From: W425 sp964503235
GTDB lineage: Bacteria; Chloroflexota; Dehalococcoidia; Dehalococcoidales; RBG-16-60-22
Length of the DNA: 28,964 nucleotides
Assembly (NCBI GenBank): GCA_964503235.1
Contig: CAZCZJ010000022.1
Location: 1 to 28,964, forward strand
Reading direction: 5' to 3'
The translations under genes and the position numbers were made by a program. Shown here piece after piece: positions 8,454 through 14,968 of this stretch. The first letter of the stretch is position 1, and every line of letters begins with the position of its first letter. Under the pieces are notes generated by a model. That model was given only the letters and a program-made list of their open reading frames with translations, did not search any database and was not told the origin of the DNA.

Positions 8454-8783
8454 TTATTCTTCTGCCTCGTAGGAACTGACGACGAAGTCGAGGTCTTCCT
8501 GGAGGGCGTTGAGCTTCTCGTTGGGGAAAAGCTTCTCATCGGCGTCAATCATCAGCTTCGTTTCGCCTCTTTTACTCCCCACGATATGTATTCTCAGGCA
8601 ATCCCCGCCTTTGGTACTAAAAGTAAGGTTCCCGCGTGAAATAAAGTTGGCTGATTCGTCGGGGATAGTATATGTCTCCTGTTTATTTTCGCCCAGGGTT
8701 AATCCCTGCTTCAGGGCAAAGTCTTTTATCTCGGCGTAAAGCAATTCGGGGTTTATATCCGTATATGTTTTTCTTATTTGCAT
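8454..8783 (-). CDS. small protein of unknown function (109 aa)
   Basis: Not recognised. The product is soluble, acidic and probably alpha/beta: an N-terminal helix (PELLYAEIKDFALKQGL), then several strands with charged turns (GNLTFSTKGG, CLRIHIVGSK, TKLMIDADE) and a C-terminal helix. No membrane segment, cysteine pair or nucleotide-binding motif is visible. The start is coupled to rho: the rho stop and this ATG share one base in a TAATG junction, so it is probably translated with rho at the end of the pyrG-aldolase-rho transcript. It ends 6 bp from the convergent sigma-BFN gene, and no terminator hairpin is seen in that gap. Confidence 0.75.
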   Translation of the reverse strand: MQIRKTYTDINPELLYAEIKDFALKQGLTLGENKQETYTIPDESANFISRGNLTFSTKGGDCLRIHIVGSKRGETKLMIDADEKLFPNEKLNALQEDLDFVVSSYEAEE

Positions 8784-10048
8784 TATCCCATCTCTCTGTT
8801 CAGACCGGCTAAAAATTCCACGTTGTTCTCGGACTTGCGCATGCGGTCCAGTACCCGCTCGATAGCTTCGACGAAGTTATTGGAATCATCGGCAATCATG
8901 GCTACCATGCGCCGCAGCAGCCATACCTGCTTTAAAGTTTCTCCGTCCAGTAACAACTCCTCGCGCCGGGTACCGCTGCGCTGCATATCTATGGCCGGGA
9001 AGGTACGCCGTTCCGAGAGCCGCCGGTCGAGGTGAAGCTCCCTGTTGCCGGTGCCCTTGAACTCCTCGTAAATGAGGTCGTCCATACGACTGCCCGTATC
9101 GATAAGGCAGGTGGCGATAATCGTCAGGCTGCCGCCTTCTTCGGTATTGCGGGCGGCTCCGAAGAAACGTTTGGCGGGGTGCAGGGCGGCGGGGTCTATA
9201 CCGCCCGACAGTGTGCGTCCGCTGGAAGGCATGGCTAAATTATAGGCGCGGGTCATGCGGGTTATGCCGTCCAGCAGGATAACCACGTCCTTGCCGCTTT
9301 CTACCAGTCGCTTGGCTCTTTCCAGCGTCAACTCGGCAACGCGGGTCTGGTTTTCGACCAGCTCATCAAAAGTAGCGCCGATAACCTCTCCCTTGACCGA
9401 GCGCTTCATATCGGTGACCTCCTCAGGGCGCTCCCCGATGAGGCAGACAATCATGTGAATATCTTCATAGTTGGCGGTAATGGCGGCGGCGATAGACTTG
9501 AGCAGCAGAGTTTTTCCCGCTTTAGGTGGTGATACCACCATCCCTCGCTGTCCGCGCCCTATCGGGGCGATAAGGTTAATCAAGCGAGTGGCGAGGTCTT
9601 TCGACGTATATTCGAGGTTGATCAGCTTGTCGGGGAAAGTGGGCGTCAGCGAGGTAAAAGGCCGGCGGTTCTTGATGGTATCGGGATTGAGGTTGTTAAT
9701 CGCCACCACCTGCAACAGGCTGTAGTACTTCTCATTGCTTTTGGGCGGTCTTCCCTGTCCCGTTACCATGTCGCCGTTTCTCAGACCGAAGCGCCGAATC
9801 TGCGAGGGCGATATATAGACGTCCGTCTGACTGGGCAACAGGGTATCCTGTCTCAGAAAACCGTATCCGTCGGCCATGATATCCAGGATGCCGCTGCAGA
9901 AGATATTCCCCTCCTGTTCGGTTTGACTCTCCAGCAAACGCATGATAATGTCGTGCTTTTTCAGACCAGCCTGGAGAGTAATATCTCTCTCCTTAGCCAT
10001 ATCGACCAGTTCTTCTTTGGTTTTGTGTTCAAGTTCAGCAATGTTCAT
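8783..10048 (-). CDS. rho: transcription termination factor Rho
   Basis: Hexameric RNA-dependent ATPase that ends transcription at Rho-dependent sites. The 421-aa length is close to the common form without a long N-terminal insert. Residues 1-45 form the SAP-like helical domain. About 48-120 is the cold-shock RNA-binding domain (GILDIMADGYGFLR, DVYISPSQIRRFGLR). The ATPase core has the P-loop PPKAGKT at 174-180, VVILLDGITRMTRAYN (Walker B) and LDRRLSERRTFPAID. The normally near-invariant GTGNME is GTGNRE here. A GAGGTGG ribosome binding site precedes the ATG. It lies 57 bp downstream of the aldolase gene in the same direction. Confidence 0.97.
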   Translation of the reverse strand: MNIAELEHKTKEELVDMAKERDITLQAGLKKHDIIMRLLESQTEQEGNIFCSGILDIMADGYGFLRQDTLLPSQTDVYISPSQIRRFGLRNGDMVTGQGRPPKSNEKYYSLLQVVAINNLNPDTIKNRRPFTSLTPTFPDKLINLEYTSKDLATRLINLIAPIGRGQRGMVVSPPKAGKTLLLKSIAAAITANYEDIHMIVCLIGERPEEVTDMKRSVKGEVIGATFDELVENQTRVAELTLERAKRLVESGKDVVILLDGITRMTRAYNLAMPSSGRTLSGGIDPAALHPAKRFFGAARNTEEGGSLTIIATCLIDTGSRMDDLIYEEFKGTGNRELHLDRRLSERRTFPAIDMQRSGTRREELLLDGETLKQVWLLRRMVAMIADDSNNFVEAIERVLDRMRKSENNVEFLAGLNREMG

Positions 10049-10105
10049 GATTCCACCTCACTTACCCCGTGTCCGTGTTCGGGCGTGTTTTTTATTTTTG
10101 TCCTT

Positions 10106-10759
10106 TTATTTTTTAGATATACTCTTCCAGTCGGCCAGGAAACGCTTGATGCCGACGTCGGTAAACGGATGTTGTATCATCTGCATTAGTACGTTATAAG
10201 GTACCGTGGCGATATGGGCTCCTATCAGGGCAGCCTGCGTGCAGTGCAGCGGATTACGGATACTGGCGGCTATCACCTGGGCGTCGAGTTCGGGATAGTT
10301 GTCCAGAATATCCATCACATCCTGGACAACCTGCATGCCGTCCTGTCCGGCATCATCCAGCCGTCCCACGAAAATGCTGACATAGGTAGCCCCGGCCATA
10401 GCGCCCAGGAGAGCCTGATTCGCCGAAAAACAGAGGGTCATATTTACCTTGATGCCCTCTTGGCTCAGGACAGACGTTGCCCGGAGTCCGTCGGCGGTAA
10501 TCGGTATCTTGATATTCACGTTTGGTGCCCAGGAAGCCTTGCGTTTGGCTTCTTTTATCATCGACTTGGCGTCTTCCGTGAGCACTTCTACGGAGACGGG
10601 CCCGCTGACTATCGAGCATATTTTCTTGGTAACCGTTTCGTAGTCGGCGGTCGATTCCTTGGAAAGGAGCGTGGGATTGGTGGTAACGCCGCTGATAATT
10701 CCCAGCTCGGCGGCTTGCCTGATGTTATCTATATTGGCGGTATCCAGAAATATTTGCAT
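10106..10759 (-). CDS. transaldolase / fructose-6-phosphate aldolase family
   Basis: Small (217 aa) class I aldolase of the TalC/FSA group, which either transfers dihydroxyacetone units (transaldolase) or cleaves fructose-6-phosphate; sequence alone does not settle which. The Schiff-base lysine is K84 in VNIKIPIT, Asp6 (FLDTAN) and Asn28 (TTNPT) match the other active-site residues, and the C-terminal half shows the expected barrel motifs (NMTLCFSANQAL, SIFVGRLDD, AASIRNP). Such enzymes usually form decamers. A GGAGGT ribosome binding site stands before the ATG, 18 bp after the pyrG stop, so the two are co-transcribed. Confidence 0.92.
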   Translation of the reverse strand: MQIFLDTANIDNIRQAAELGIISGVTTNPTLLSKESTADYETVTKKICSIVSGPVSVEVLTEDAKSMIKEAKRKASWAPNVNIKIPITADGLRATSVLSQEGIKVNMTLCFSANQALLGAMAGATYVSIFVGRLDDAGQDGMQVVQDVMDILDNYPELDAQVIAASIRNPLHCTQAALIGAHIATVPYNVLMQMIQHPFTDVGIKRFLADWKSISKK

Positions 10760-10777
10760 AATTTTTACCTCCTCGAA

Positions 10778-12412
10778 TTACCCGGAGAGGGGTAAAGGCG
10801 GCTGGTCTCCTTCACGCAGGGTATCTTTAGCCACGCCGATAAAATCGCGGAACAGGGGATGCGGTCGGCCGGGCCTCGATAGAAACTCGGGATGGAACTG
10901 GCAGCTGACCATCCAGGGGTGGTCGGTTAGTTCGCAGATTTCCACCAGTTTATCATCGGGGGAAACCCCGCTGTAGGTCATACCCGCTTTCTGCAGCGGT
11001 TCGCGGTATTCGTTATTGAACTCGAACCGGTGCCGGTGACGCTCCTGTATCAGGGGCTGGGCGTAGGCTCTGGCGGCACGGCTACTGTCGACCAGCTTGC
11101 AGGGGTAATTACCCAGGCGCATGGTGGCGCCTTTGTCTTTAACATTCTTCTGTTCCGGCAGCAGGTCGATAACCGGATAGCTTGTCGACTTACTGAATTC
11201 GGTGGAATTCGGCTCCTTGGAGTTGAAGACGTGACGGGCAAACTCGATAACCATGACGTGCAGCCCCAGGCACAATCCCAGGTAGGGTATCCTGTTTTCG
11301 CGGGCGTATCTGGCGGCTTTTATTTTACCCTCGATGCCCCTCTCGCCGAATCCCCCCGGAACGATAATCCCCTGAGCGGTACGCAGTAAGCCTTCGACGT
11401 CATTGTTATCGAGGTCTTCAGAGTGTACCCAGAGCAGGTTTAATTCTCTTTCGTGGTAGAGGGCGGCGTGGTACAGCGCTTCTCTGACCGAGTAATAGGC
11501 GTCGTTCAACTCGACGTATTTACCCACCAGCGCAATATTGACCGGGTCGCGGGGCGTCTTGATTCGTTCCACCATTTCCCGCCACTGCTCTAGTCTGGCC
11601 GGACCCGACTTTATGCCGAGTTTATCGATAATTATTTTTCCCAGCCCGGTCTCTTCGAGTATCAGCGGTATCTCATAAATCGTTTCCACGGTTGGTAGTG
11701 GGATAACAGCTTTATTCTCGACATCGCAGAAGAGCGATATTTTATCGGTGATACCCTCGGAAATGGGGTAGTCGCTGCGACATATTATCACGTCGGGCTG
11801 GATACCGATGCGCCTTAGCTCATTGACGCTGTGCTGCGTGGGCTTGGTCTTTAATTCTTTGGTGGAGTTCAGGTAGGGGAGAAAAGTGACGTGAATATAT
11901 AGTACGTTATTTCTGCCGACATCGTTTCTCATCTGGCGGATGGCCTCCAGGAACGGCTGCCCTTCGATATCGCCCACGGTGCCCCCCACCTCGATGAGGA
12001 TAACGTCGGCTTTCGAGCTTTCCGCCAGCCGTTTGAACCTGTCTTTAATCTCGTTGACCAGGTGCGGCACGATCTGGATGGTCCCCCCCAGGAAGTCCCC
12101 CCGCCTTTCCTTGGAAATGATGGTGCTGTAGATTTGACCCGACGTAATATTGGAATCGGCGGTGAACTCGGCGTCGATAAAACGCTCGTAATTACCCAGG
12201 TCGAGGTCGGTCTCGGCGCCGTCTTTGGTGACGAACACCTCGCCGTGCTGGTAGGGAGACATCGTGCCCGGGTCGACGTTTAAATAGGGGTCCAGCTTCT
12301 GCACCGACACGGATATTCCCCGGCTTTTCAGAATGGTGCCGATTGAAGCGACGGCTATACCCTTCCCTACGGAACTAACCACGCCTCCGGTAACAAAGAT
12401 ATACTTTGGCAT
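10778..12412 (-). CDS. pyrG: CTP synthase
   Basis: Makes CTP from UTP, ATP and glutamine. Residues 1 to about 270 form the amidoligase domain (YIFVTGGVVSSVGKG, QKLDPYLNVDPGTMSP, HGEVFVTKDGAETDLDLG read as neighbouring blocks). The C-terminal class I glutaminase has the nucleophile Cys381 in GLCLGLH and the His/Glu pair in CQFHPEFLSRP. Position 385 is His where most class I glutaminases have Gln (GxCxGxQ), a notable but probably tolerated change. It starts at the ATG at 12412 without an evident Shine-Dalgarno site, about 150 bases below a consensus promoter. Length (544 aa) is normal. Confidence 0.96.
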   Translation of the reverse strand: MPKYIFVTGGVVSSVGKGIAVASIGTILKSRGISVSVQKLDPYLNVDPGTMSPYQHGEVFVTKDGAETDLDLGNYERFIDAEFTADSNITSGQIYSTIISKERRGDFLGGTIQIVPHLVNEIKDRFKRLAESSKADVILIEVGGTVGDIEGQPFLEAIRQMRNDVGRNNVLYIHVTFLPYLNSTKELKTKPTQHSVNELRRIGIQPDVIICRSDYPISEGITDKISLFCDVENKAVIPLPTVETIYEIPLILEETGLGKIIIDKLGIKSGPARLEQWREMVERIKTPRDPVNIALVGKYVELNDAYYSVREALYHAALYHERELNLLWVHSEDLDNNDVEGLLRTAQGIIVPGGFGERGIEGKIKAARYARENRIPYLGLCLGLHVMVIEFARHVFNSKEPNSTEFSKSTSYPVIDLLPEQKNVKDKGATMRLGNYPCKLVDSSRAARAYAQPLIQERHRHRFEFNNEYREPLQKAGMTYSGVSPDDKLVEICELTDHPWMVSCQFHPEFLSRPGRPHPLFRDFIGVAKDTLREGDQPPLPLSG

Positions 12413-12572
12413 ACACGTGAACCAATCTATTAATAATCTGGAATATCTCCAGTTATTACTATTGGAAATTTACCTGGATATTGGTCCGGGATTCTGTCAC
12501 AAGTGCCTCGGGTAATACTATTTGCACTAAAATTAAGAAATGACTTTCGGAAAGAAGTGGGGGTTTCTTTTA

Positions 12573-12601
12573 ATTATAGAGACGTGTGTGGGCTTTGTCA
12601 A
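12573..12601 (-). promoter_or_regulatory. consensus sigma-70 promoter for the pyrG operon
   Basis: On the minus strand, TTGACA (12601-12596), a 17-base spacer and TATAAT (12578-12573) match the housekeeping consensus at all twelve positions. Transcription would start near 12566, leaving an untranslated leader of about 150 bases before pyrG. The leader contains a short inverted repeat, CTGGA-5-TCCAG, at about 12439-12453 but no clear terminator, so attenuation is not evident. Confidence 0.75.
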
Positions 12602-12735
12602 GTATTTTAGGCGCAAGGTTTTATTCGGTTGTGGTTTGTTAAAAAATGGTAAGAATAACGAAGATGGATTGGTTTGATTTTAATCCGCTCTTAAGCGATG
12701 TCTTTAATAATCTGCTTTTCACAGATAAAGCATCT

Positions 12736-12909
12736 TTATGTTTCTTTGTGTCTCCTATAAGGTTTTGCAGGAATATGCCCAGTTAGGGTATTCTCTTTTA
12801 AATTGAACTTCTTTTTTATTTCCTCTAGGTGATTTAATTCAGCTTTAGTTGGGTATAATTTTGCTTTTTGAACTGATATTTTACTATAATTCAACAAAGT
12901 GTTCCCCAT
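12736..12909 (-). CDS. 57-aa basic protein overlapping the Ntn-hydrolase gene
   Basis: Not recognised. The ATG at 12909 lies inside the last 26 bases of the upstream hydrolase gene, in another frame, and is preceded by GGGGAGG (12925-12919) with nine bases of spacing, a good ribosome binding site. The product starts MGNTLLNYSKISVQKAKLYP, continues with a predicted helix (TKAELNHLEEIKKKF) and ends with GHIPAKPYRRHKET. It has about twelve Lys/Arg against five Glu and no cysteine or membrane segment. The overlap and ribosome binding site suggest it is made together with the hydrolase. It could be a partner, substrate or adaptor; nothing in the sequence decides. Alternatively it could be a C-terminal extension reached by frameshift. 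Confidence 0.6.
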   Translation of the reverse strand: MGNTLLNYSKISVQKAKLYPTKAELNHLEEIKKKFNLKENTLTGHIPAKPYRRHKET

Positions 12910-13882
12910 GTCGTAATTCCTCCCCAGATATATAACGGAATCCCTTTTCTTTAGTAATCAAAGCTATATGCACATCTCCGCCAACTGTAGGAAGGCGAGA
13001 ACTAAATTGTTGGGATTTTATCATGATATTAATAAAGAAGTCTACGCACTCAATTGCGTTCTGTTCCGAAAAGTCCCCCCAACGAGCATCAAACCCATCT
13101 AAATCATAATTATCATCGAAGAAAAATAAAGCTTCGCCATATGATTCTGGTTTAGGTAATTCTATACTAATACTTTGCTCTTTAAGATATTCAGATATTA
13201 GTGTGCGATACTTGTTTAATATGGAAGCGCTTCTGTCTATTATCTTGTATTTATTTTGGATGTCCGAACCAAATACAATTCTCTGGATTTCTTGCATCTG
13301 TCCTCCGAATACAATACCAAAATCCTCAAGACTTCTGTTTATCTCGTTTCGTTCTATGTGAATTTTACAAATGGATGGGATTGGGGATTGTTTATCGTAG
13401 CCACCGACGATGAATTCAAGTGGTGGTCTAATTCTGTCTTCTGGATATTCTACTTGATAACGTTCCATAATGAACTGTTTAATCCTGTCTCCAATACTTC
13501 TAACAGTATAGTTTGTCGGTGACCTTGTGCTTGAAAATGCCTTATCAGTACTCTTGTATTCACTAATCAGACTGCGAATAGTCCTATTACCGATTGAAGT
13601 TATACCAGCAGTCATTATTCCCATTGGCAGAGGGGCTAGCGAACAAAGTTTAGTAACATGAGTCATATGGTCGTAAGGGATTGATTCAGTTAAATCCATT
13701 ATCTGTTTAATGTTCGTTAATACAGGATTACCATCAGAATCTTTCTGGATATTCCAATCATCCTGAGGGTCAAAATAACTAATTAGGTCGTAAGGGTCAA
13801 CCAAATCCTTACTAATTGATCCCAAGCTATCGCAACCCATTACCAATGCGTCTTTTGTTGATATAGCTACTAGAGTTGTCAT
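12884..13882 (-). CDS. divergent proteasome/HslV-fold Ntn-hydrolase
   Basis: The 332-aa protein begins MTTLVAISTKDALVMGCDSL, closely resembling HslV and proteasome beta chains. After Met removal the N-terminal Thr (residue 2) would be the nucleophile, and Asp18 falls exactly at proteasome Asp17. Lys78 (HVTKLCS, then GIMTAG) fits the catalytic Lys33 position after an insert of about 45 residues. LEFIVGGYD (155-163) and GGDVHIALITKEKGFRYISG near the C-terminus match the second-sheet strands. It is about 120 residues longer than HslV or a typical beta subunit, and no unfoldase gene (HslU, Mpa/ARC) is nearby. A GGGAGG ribosome binding site stands 6 bases before the ATG. Base composition is AT-richer than the flanks. 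Family placement is an inference from motifs; the substrate is unknown. Confidence 0.72.
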   Translation of the reverse strand: MTTLVAISTKDALVMGCDSLGSISKDLVDPYDLISYFDPQDDWNIQKDSDGNPVLTNIKQIMDLTESIPYDHMTHVTKLCSLAPLPMGIMTAGITSIGNRTIRSLISEYKSTDKAFSSTRSPTNYTVRSIGDRIKQFIMERYQVEYPEDRIRPPLEFIVGGYDKQSPIPSICKIHIERNEINRSLEDFGIVFGGQMQEIQRIVFGSDIQNKYKIIDRSASILNKYRTLISEYLKEQSISIELPKPESYGEALFFFDDNYDLDGFDARWGDFSEQNAIECVDFFINIMIKSQQFSSRLPTVGGDVHIALITKEKGFRYISGEELRHGEHFVEL

Positions 13883-13935
13883 TTCATACCTCCCAAAATC
13901 ACTACCCCTACCTTTAGTGGCTATAAAATCATGTC

Positions 13936-13965
13936 AGTTTAGTCCTTTCATATTTCTTTTGTCAA
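13936..13965 (-). promoter_or_regulatory. probable promoter of the Ntn-hydrolase gene
   Basis: Minus strand: TTGACA (13965-13960), an 18-base spacer, then TAAACT (13941-13936), which matches TATAAT at four of six positions. It sits about 55 bases upstream of the ATG, between the gene and the inverted-repeat element. Confidence 0.45.
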
Positions 13966-13979
13966 GGCACGCTTTTTCC

Positions 13980-14000
13980 GGTTTTATTTGCATTTGGTTG
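13980..14000 (+). repeat. left terminal inverted repeat
   Basis: 21 bases, identical to the reverse complement of 14561-14581; identity stops abruptly after position 14000. It lies 63 bases upstream of the 86-aa gene, just before that gene's -35 box, so a regulatory role is also possible. Confidence 0.8.
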
Positions 14001-14005
14001 TTGAA

Positions 14006-14034
14006 TTGACATTAGTGCTATTTAAGGCTAAAGT
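14006..14034 (+). promoter_or_regulatory. promoter of the 86-aa gene
   Basis: TTGACA at 14006-14011, 17-base spacer, TAAAGT at 14029-14034 (four of six against TATAAT). Start of transcription would be near 14041, giving a short leader with AGGGGG as ribosome binding site. Confidence 0.55.
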
Positions 14035-14063
14035 ATGACTACTAATTTATAGGGGGTATTGAT

Positions 14064-14324
14064 ATGTCATTTATTCCAATGAACCACAAAATTACTCTAG
14101 AAAAACATGATGGTAGCAAGGTATTTAATGATGTTCCTGCCCATGTTCAATTCCCTACAATATTTGTCACAGATAAATCTATCCCCATTGAAGAGAATGA
14201 TATTATACACTACAGACCATCAAACAATATAACAGGGCATTATATCGTAATTGATAGTGGTTTTAGAGAAGCACAAGGTAGTTTTCCTGCACACTATCAA
14301 GTAAAGGTTAAAAGAATGGTATAG
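14064..14324 (+). CDS. 86-aa unknown protein carried by the inverted-repeat element
   Basis: Function not recognised. The protein is rich in predicted beta strands: HKITLEKHDGSKVF, AHVQFPTIFVTD, ENDIIHYRP, GHYIVIDSGF and AHYQVKVKRM, with an IPIEENDIIHY turn region. It has no signal peptide, membrane segment or cysteine. From memory it resembles a scattered group of small uncharacterised bacterial proteins with a PIEEGD-like motif and an AHYQIKV ending; this could not be checked here. AGGGGG stands ten or so bases before the ATG and a promoter lies upstream. Its stop codon abuts the stop of the convergent 61-aa gene. Confidence 0.75.
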   Translation: MSFIPMNHKITLEKHDGSKVFNDVPAHVQFPTIFVTDKSIPIEENDIIHYRPSNNITGHYIVIDSGFREAQGSFPAHYQVKVKRMV

Positions 14325-14510
14325 TTAGGTCTTTTTCATATAGCTAAATGAAAATTTTCCCCCATCATCATTTAGCGTATCGGGATTTACAATTATTTCC
14401 CCTTCCTTAATCAGGTCAGCATAAAGATTTAGAATACCAGCTTGTGCTTCTATTCTATTTCTCTGCCTTTGTTCTGGTGACATTCTCTCTAGATACTCTT
14501 GATTATTCAT
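14325..14510 (-). CDS. 61-aa unknown protein carried by the inverted-repeat element
   Basis: Not recognised. A strong AGGAGG lies four bases before the ATG, which supports real translation. The N-terminal half is a charged helix (NQEYLERMSPEQRQRNRIEAQ), followed by a hydrophobic helix (GILNLYADLIKEGEII) and a short strand-like end (GKFSFSYMKKT). It is convergent with the 86-aa gene with no intervening base, so transcripts must overlap unless they terminate inside the genes. The pair has no clear toxin-antitoxin layout (convergent, not tandem). Confidence 0.7.
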   Translation of the reverse strand: MNNQEYLERMSPEQRQRNRIEAQAGILNLYADLIKEGEIIVNPDTLNDDGGKFSFSYMKKT

Positions 14511-14560
14511 ATTGCCTCCTGTCCCTATTTAATACTCAATAACCCAATCCTCAAAAGTAG

Positions 14561-14581
14561 CAACCAAATGCAAATAAAACC
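14561..14581 (-). repeat. right terminal inverted repeat
   Basis: Perfect inverted copy of 13980-14000. It lies about 50 bases upstream of the minus-strand 61-aa gene, so both genes of the element read inward from a repeat copy. Confidence 0.8.
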
Positions 14582-14621
14582 CTTTTTCCGTAAGATATAA
14601 CCCCGCCCCGCCCCTTTTTAA

Positions 14622-14670
14622 GTTATCTATTCCCACCCAAGCCGCCCTCGTGACATTAGTGCCTTACCCG
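14622..14670 (+). repeat. dispersed intergenic repeat, copy 1
   Basis: Core TCCCACCC-(2-3)-CCGCCCTCG followed by an ATT/ATC-GTGCC tail. It matches 18332-18380 and 19755-19802 in the same orientation with a handful of differences. Confidence 0.7.
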
Positions 14671-14737
14671 TTAATTTCCCCACCTCCCCCCAATAGGGAG
14701 TAGCTCACGGAGAGGGGCGCCAGCCCCCGTTTTTCCT

Positions 14738-14762
14738 CCCCCTCCTTTTATTAAGGAGGGGG
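14738..14762. repeat. G/C-rich inverted repeat (10-bp stem)
   Basis: CCCCCTCCTT (14738-14747) and AAGGAGGGGG (14753-14762) are perfectly complementary around a five-base loop. No T-run follows, so it is not an obvious intrinsic terminator; it resembles the palindromes at 18231-18291. Confidence 0.7.
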
Positions 14763-14793
14763 ACCGAGGGGGAGGATTCCATAAAATTCACTT

Positions 14794-14850
14794 CCCCCTC
14801 TCAAACAAACTGAAAAACGCTTATAAAATATCTATCTGTTTGAGAGGGGG
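14794..14850. repeat. inverted repeat (14-bp arms, 29-base loop)
   Basis: CCCCCTCTCAAACA (14794-14807) pairs perfectly with TGTTTGAGAGGGGG (14837-14850). The AT-rich loop has no reading frame. It may be a tiny palindromic element; no flanking duplication is evident. Confidence 0.65.
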
Positions 14851-14903
14851 TCAGGGGGAGAGTATCTGAGATTTATCCCAACCAAACAAAATCATCCCCT
14901 AAA

Positions 14904-14933
14904 TTGACACTCTCACGGCACCAGTTGTAGACT
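14904..14933 (+). promoter_or_regulatory. probable glyA promoter
   Basis: TTGACA at 14904-14909, 18-base spacer, TAGACT at 14928-14933 (four of six). AAGGAG at 14954-14959 is the glyA ribosome binding site, nine bases before the ATG. Confidence 0.5.
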
Positions 14934-14968
14934 ATTTACGGTGTCCCCGTCTCAAGGAGATTTTTACT

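Larger units (their letters stand above)
13980..14581. mobile_element. 602-bp transposase-less element with 21-bp terminal inverted repeats
   Basis: The two ends are perfect inverted copies of a 21-base sequence beginning GGTTTTATTTGCATTTGGTT (13980-14000 and the complement of 14561-14581). Immediately outside lie direct copies of CTTTTTCC (13972-13979 and 14582-14589), as expected for an 8-bp target-site duplication. Inside are two complete convergent small genes and no transposase, so movement would need a transposase supplied in trans. IS256 and ISL3 families make 8-bp duplications and have ends beginning with G, but family assignment is only a guess. The predicted empty site would read GCACG-CTTTTTCC-GTAAG. 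Confidence 0.7.
14591..14968. other. repeat-rich spacer before glyA
   Basis: No gene is supported in this stretch. It holds one copy of a 48-base dispersed repeat, two G/C-rich inverted repeats, several near-identical GGGGGAGG-type runs, and the probable glyA promoter with its ribosome binding site at 14954-14959. Confidence 0.7.

Noticed and set aside
10049..10105. Possible hairpin (CCCG...CGGG) with a T-run between rho and the aldolase gene
   Set aside because: The stem is only four pairs, and on the plus strand no gene precedes it; on the minus strand no T-run follows it.
12333..12515. 60-aa plus-strand frame at the pyrG start
   Set aside because: Antisense to pyrG and its leader, no ribosome binding site, no sensible composition.
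14325..14510. Toxin-antitoxin reading of the 61-aa/86-aa pair
   Set aside because: Genes are convergent and lack the tandem overlap or recognisable toxin or DNA-binding motifs of known systems; left as unknown cargo.
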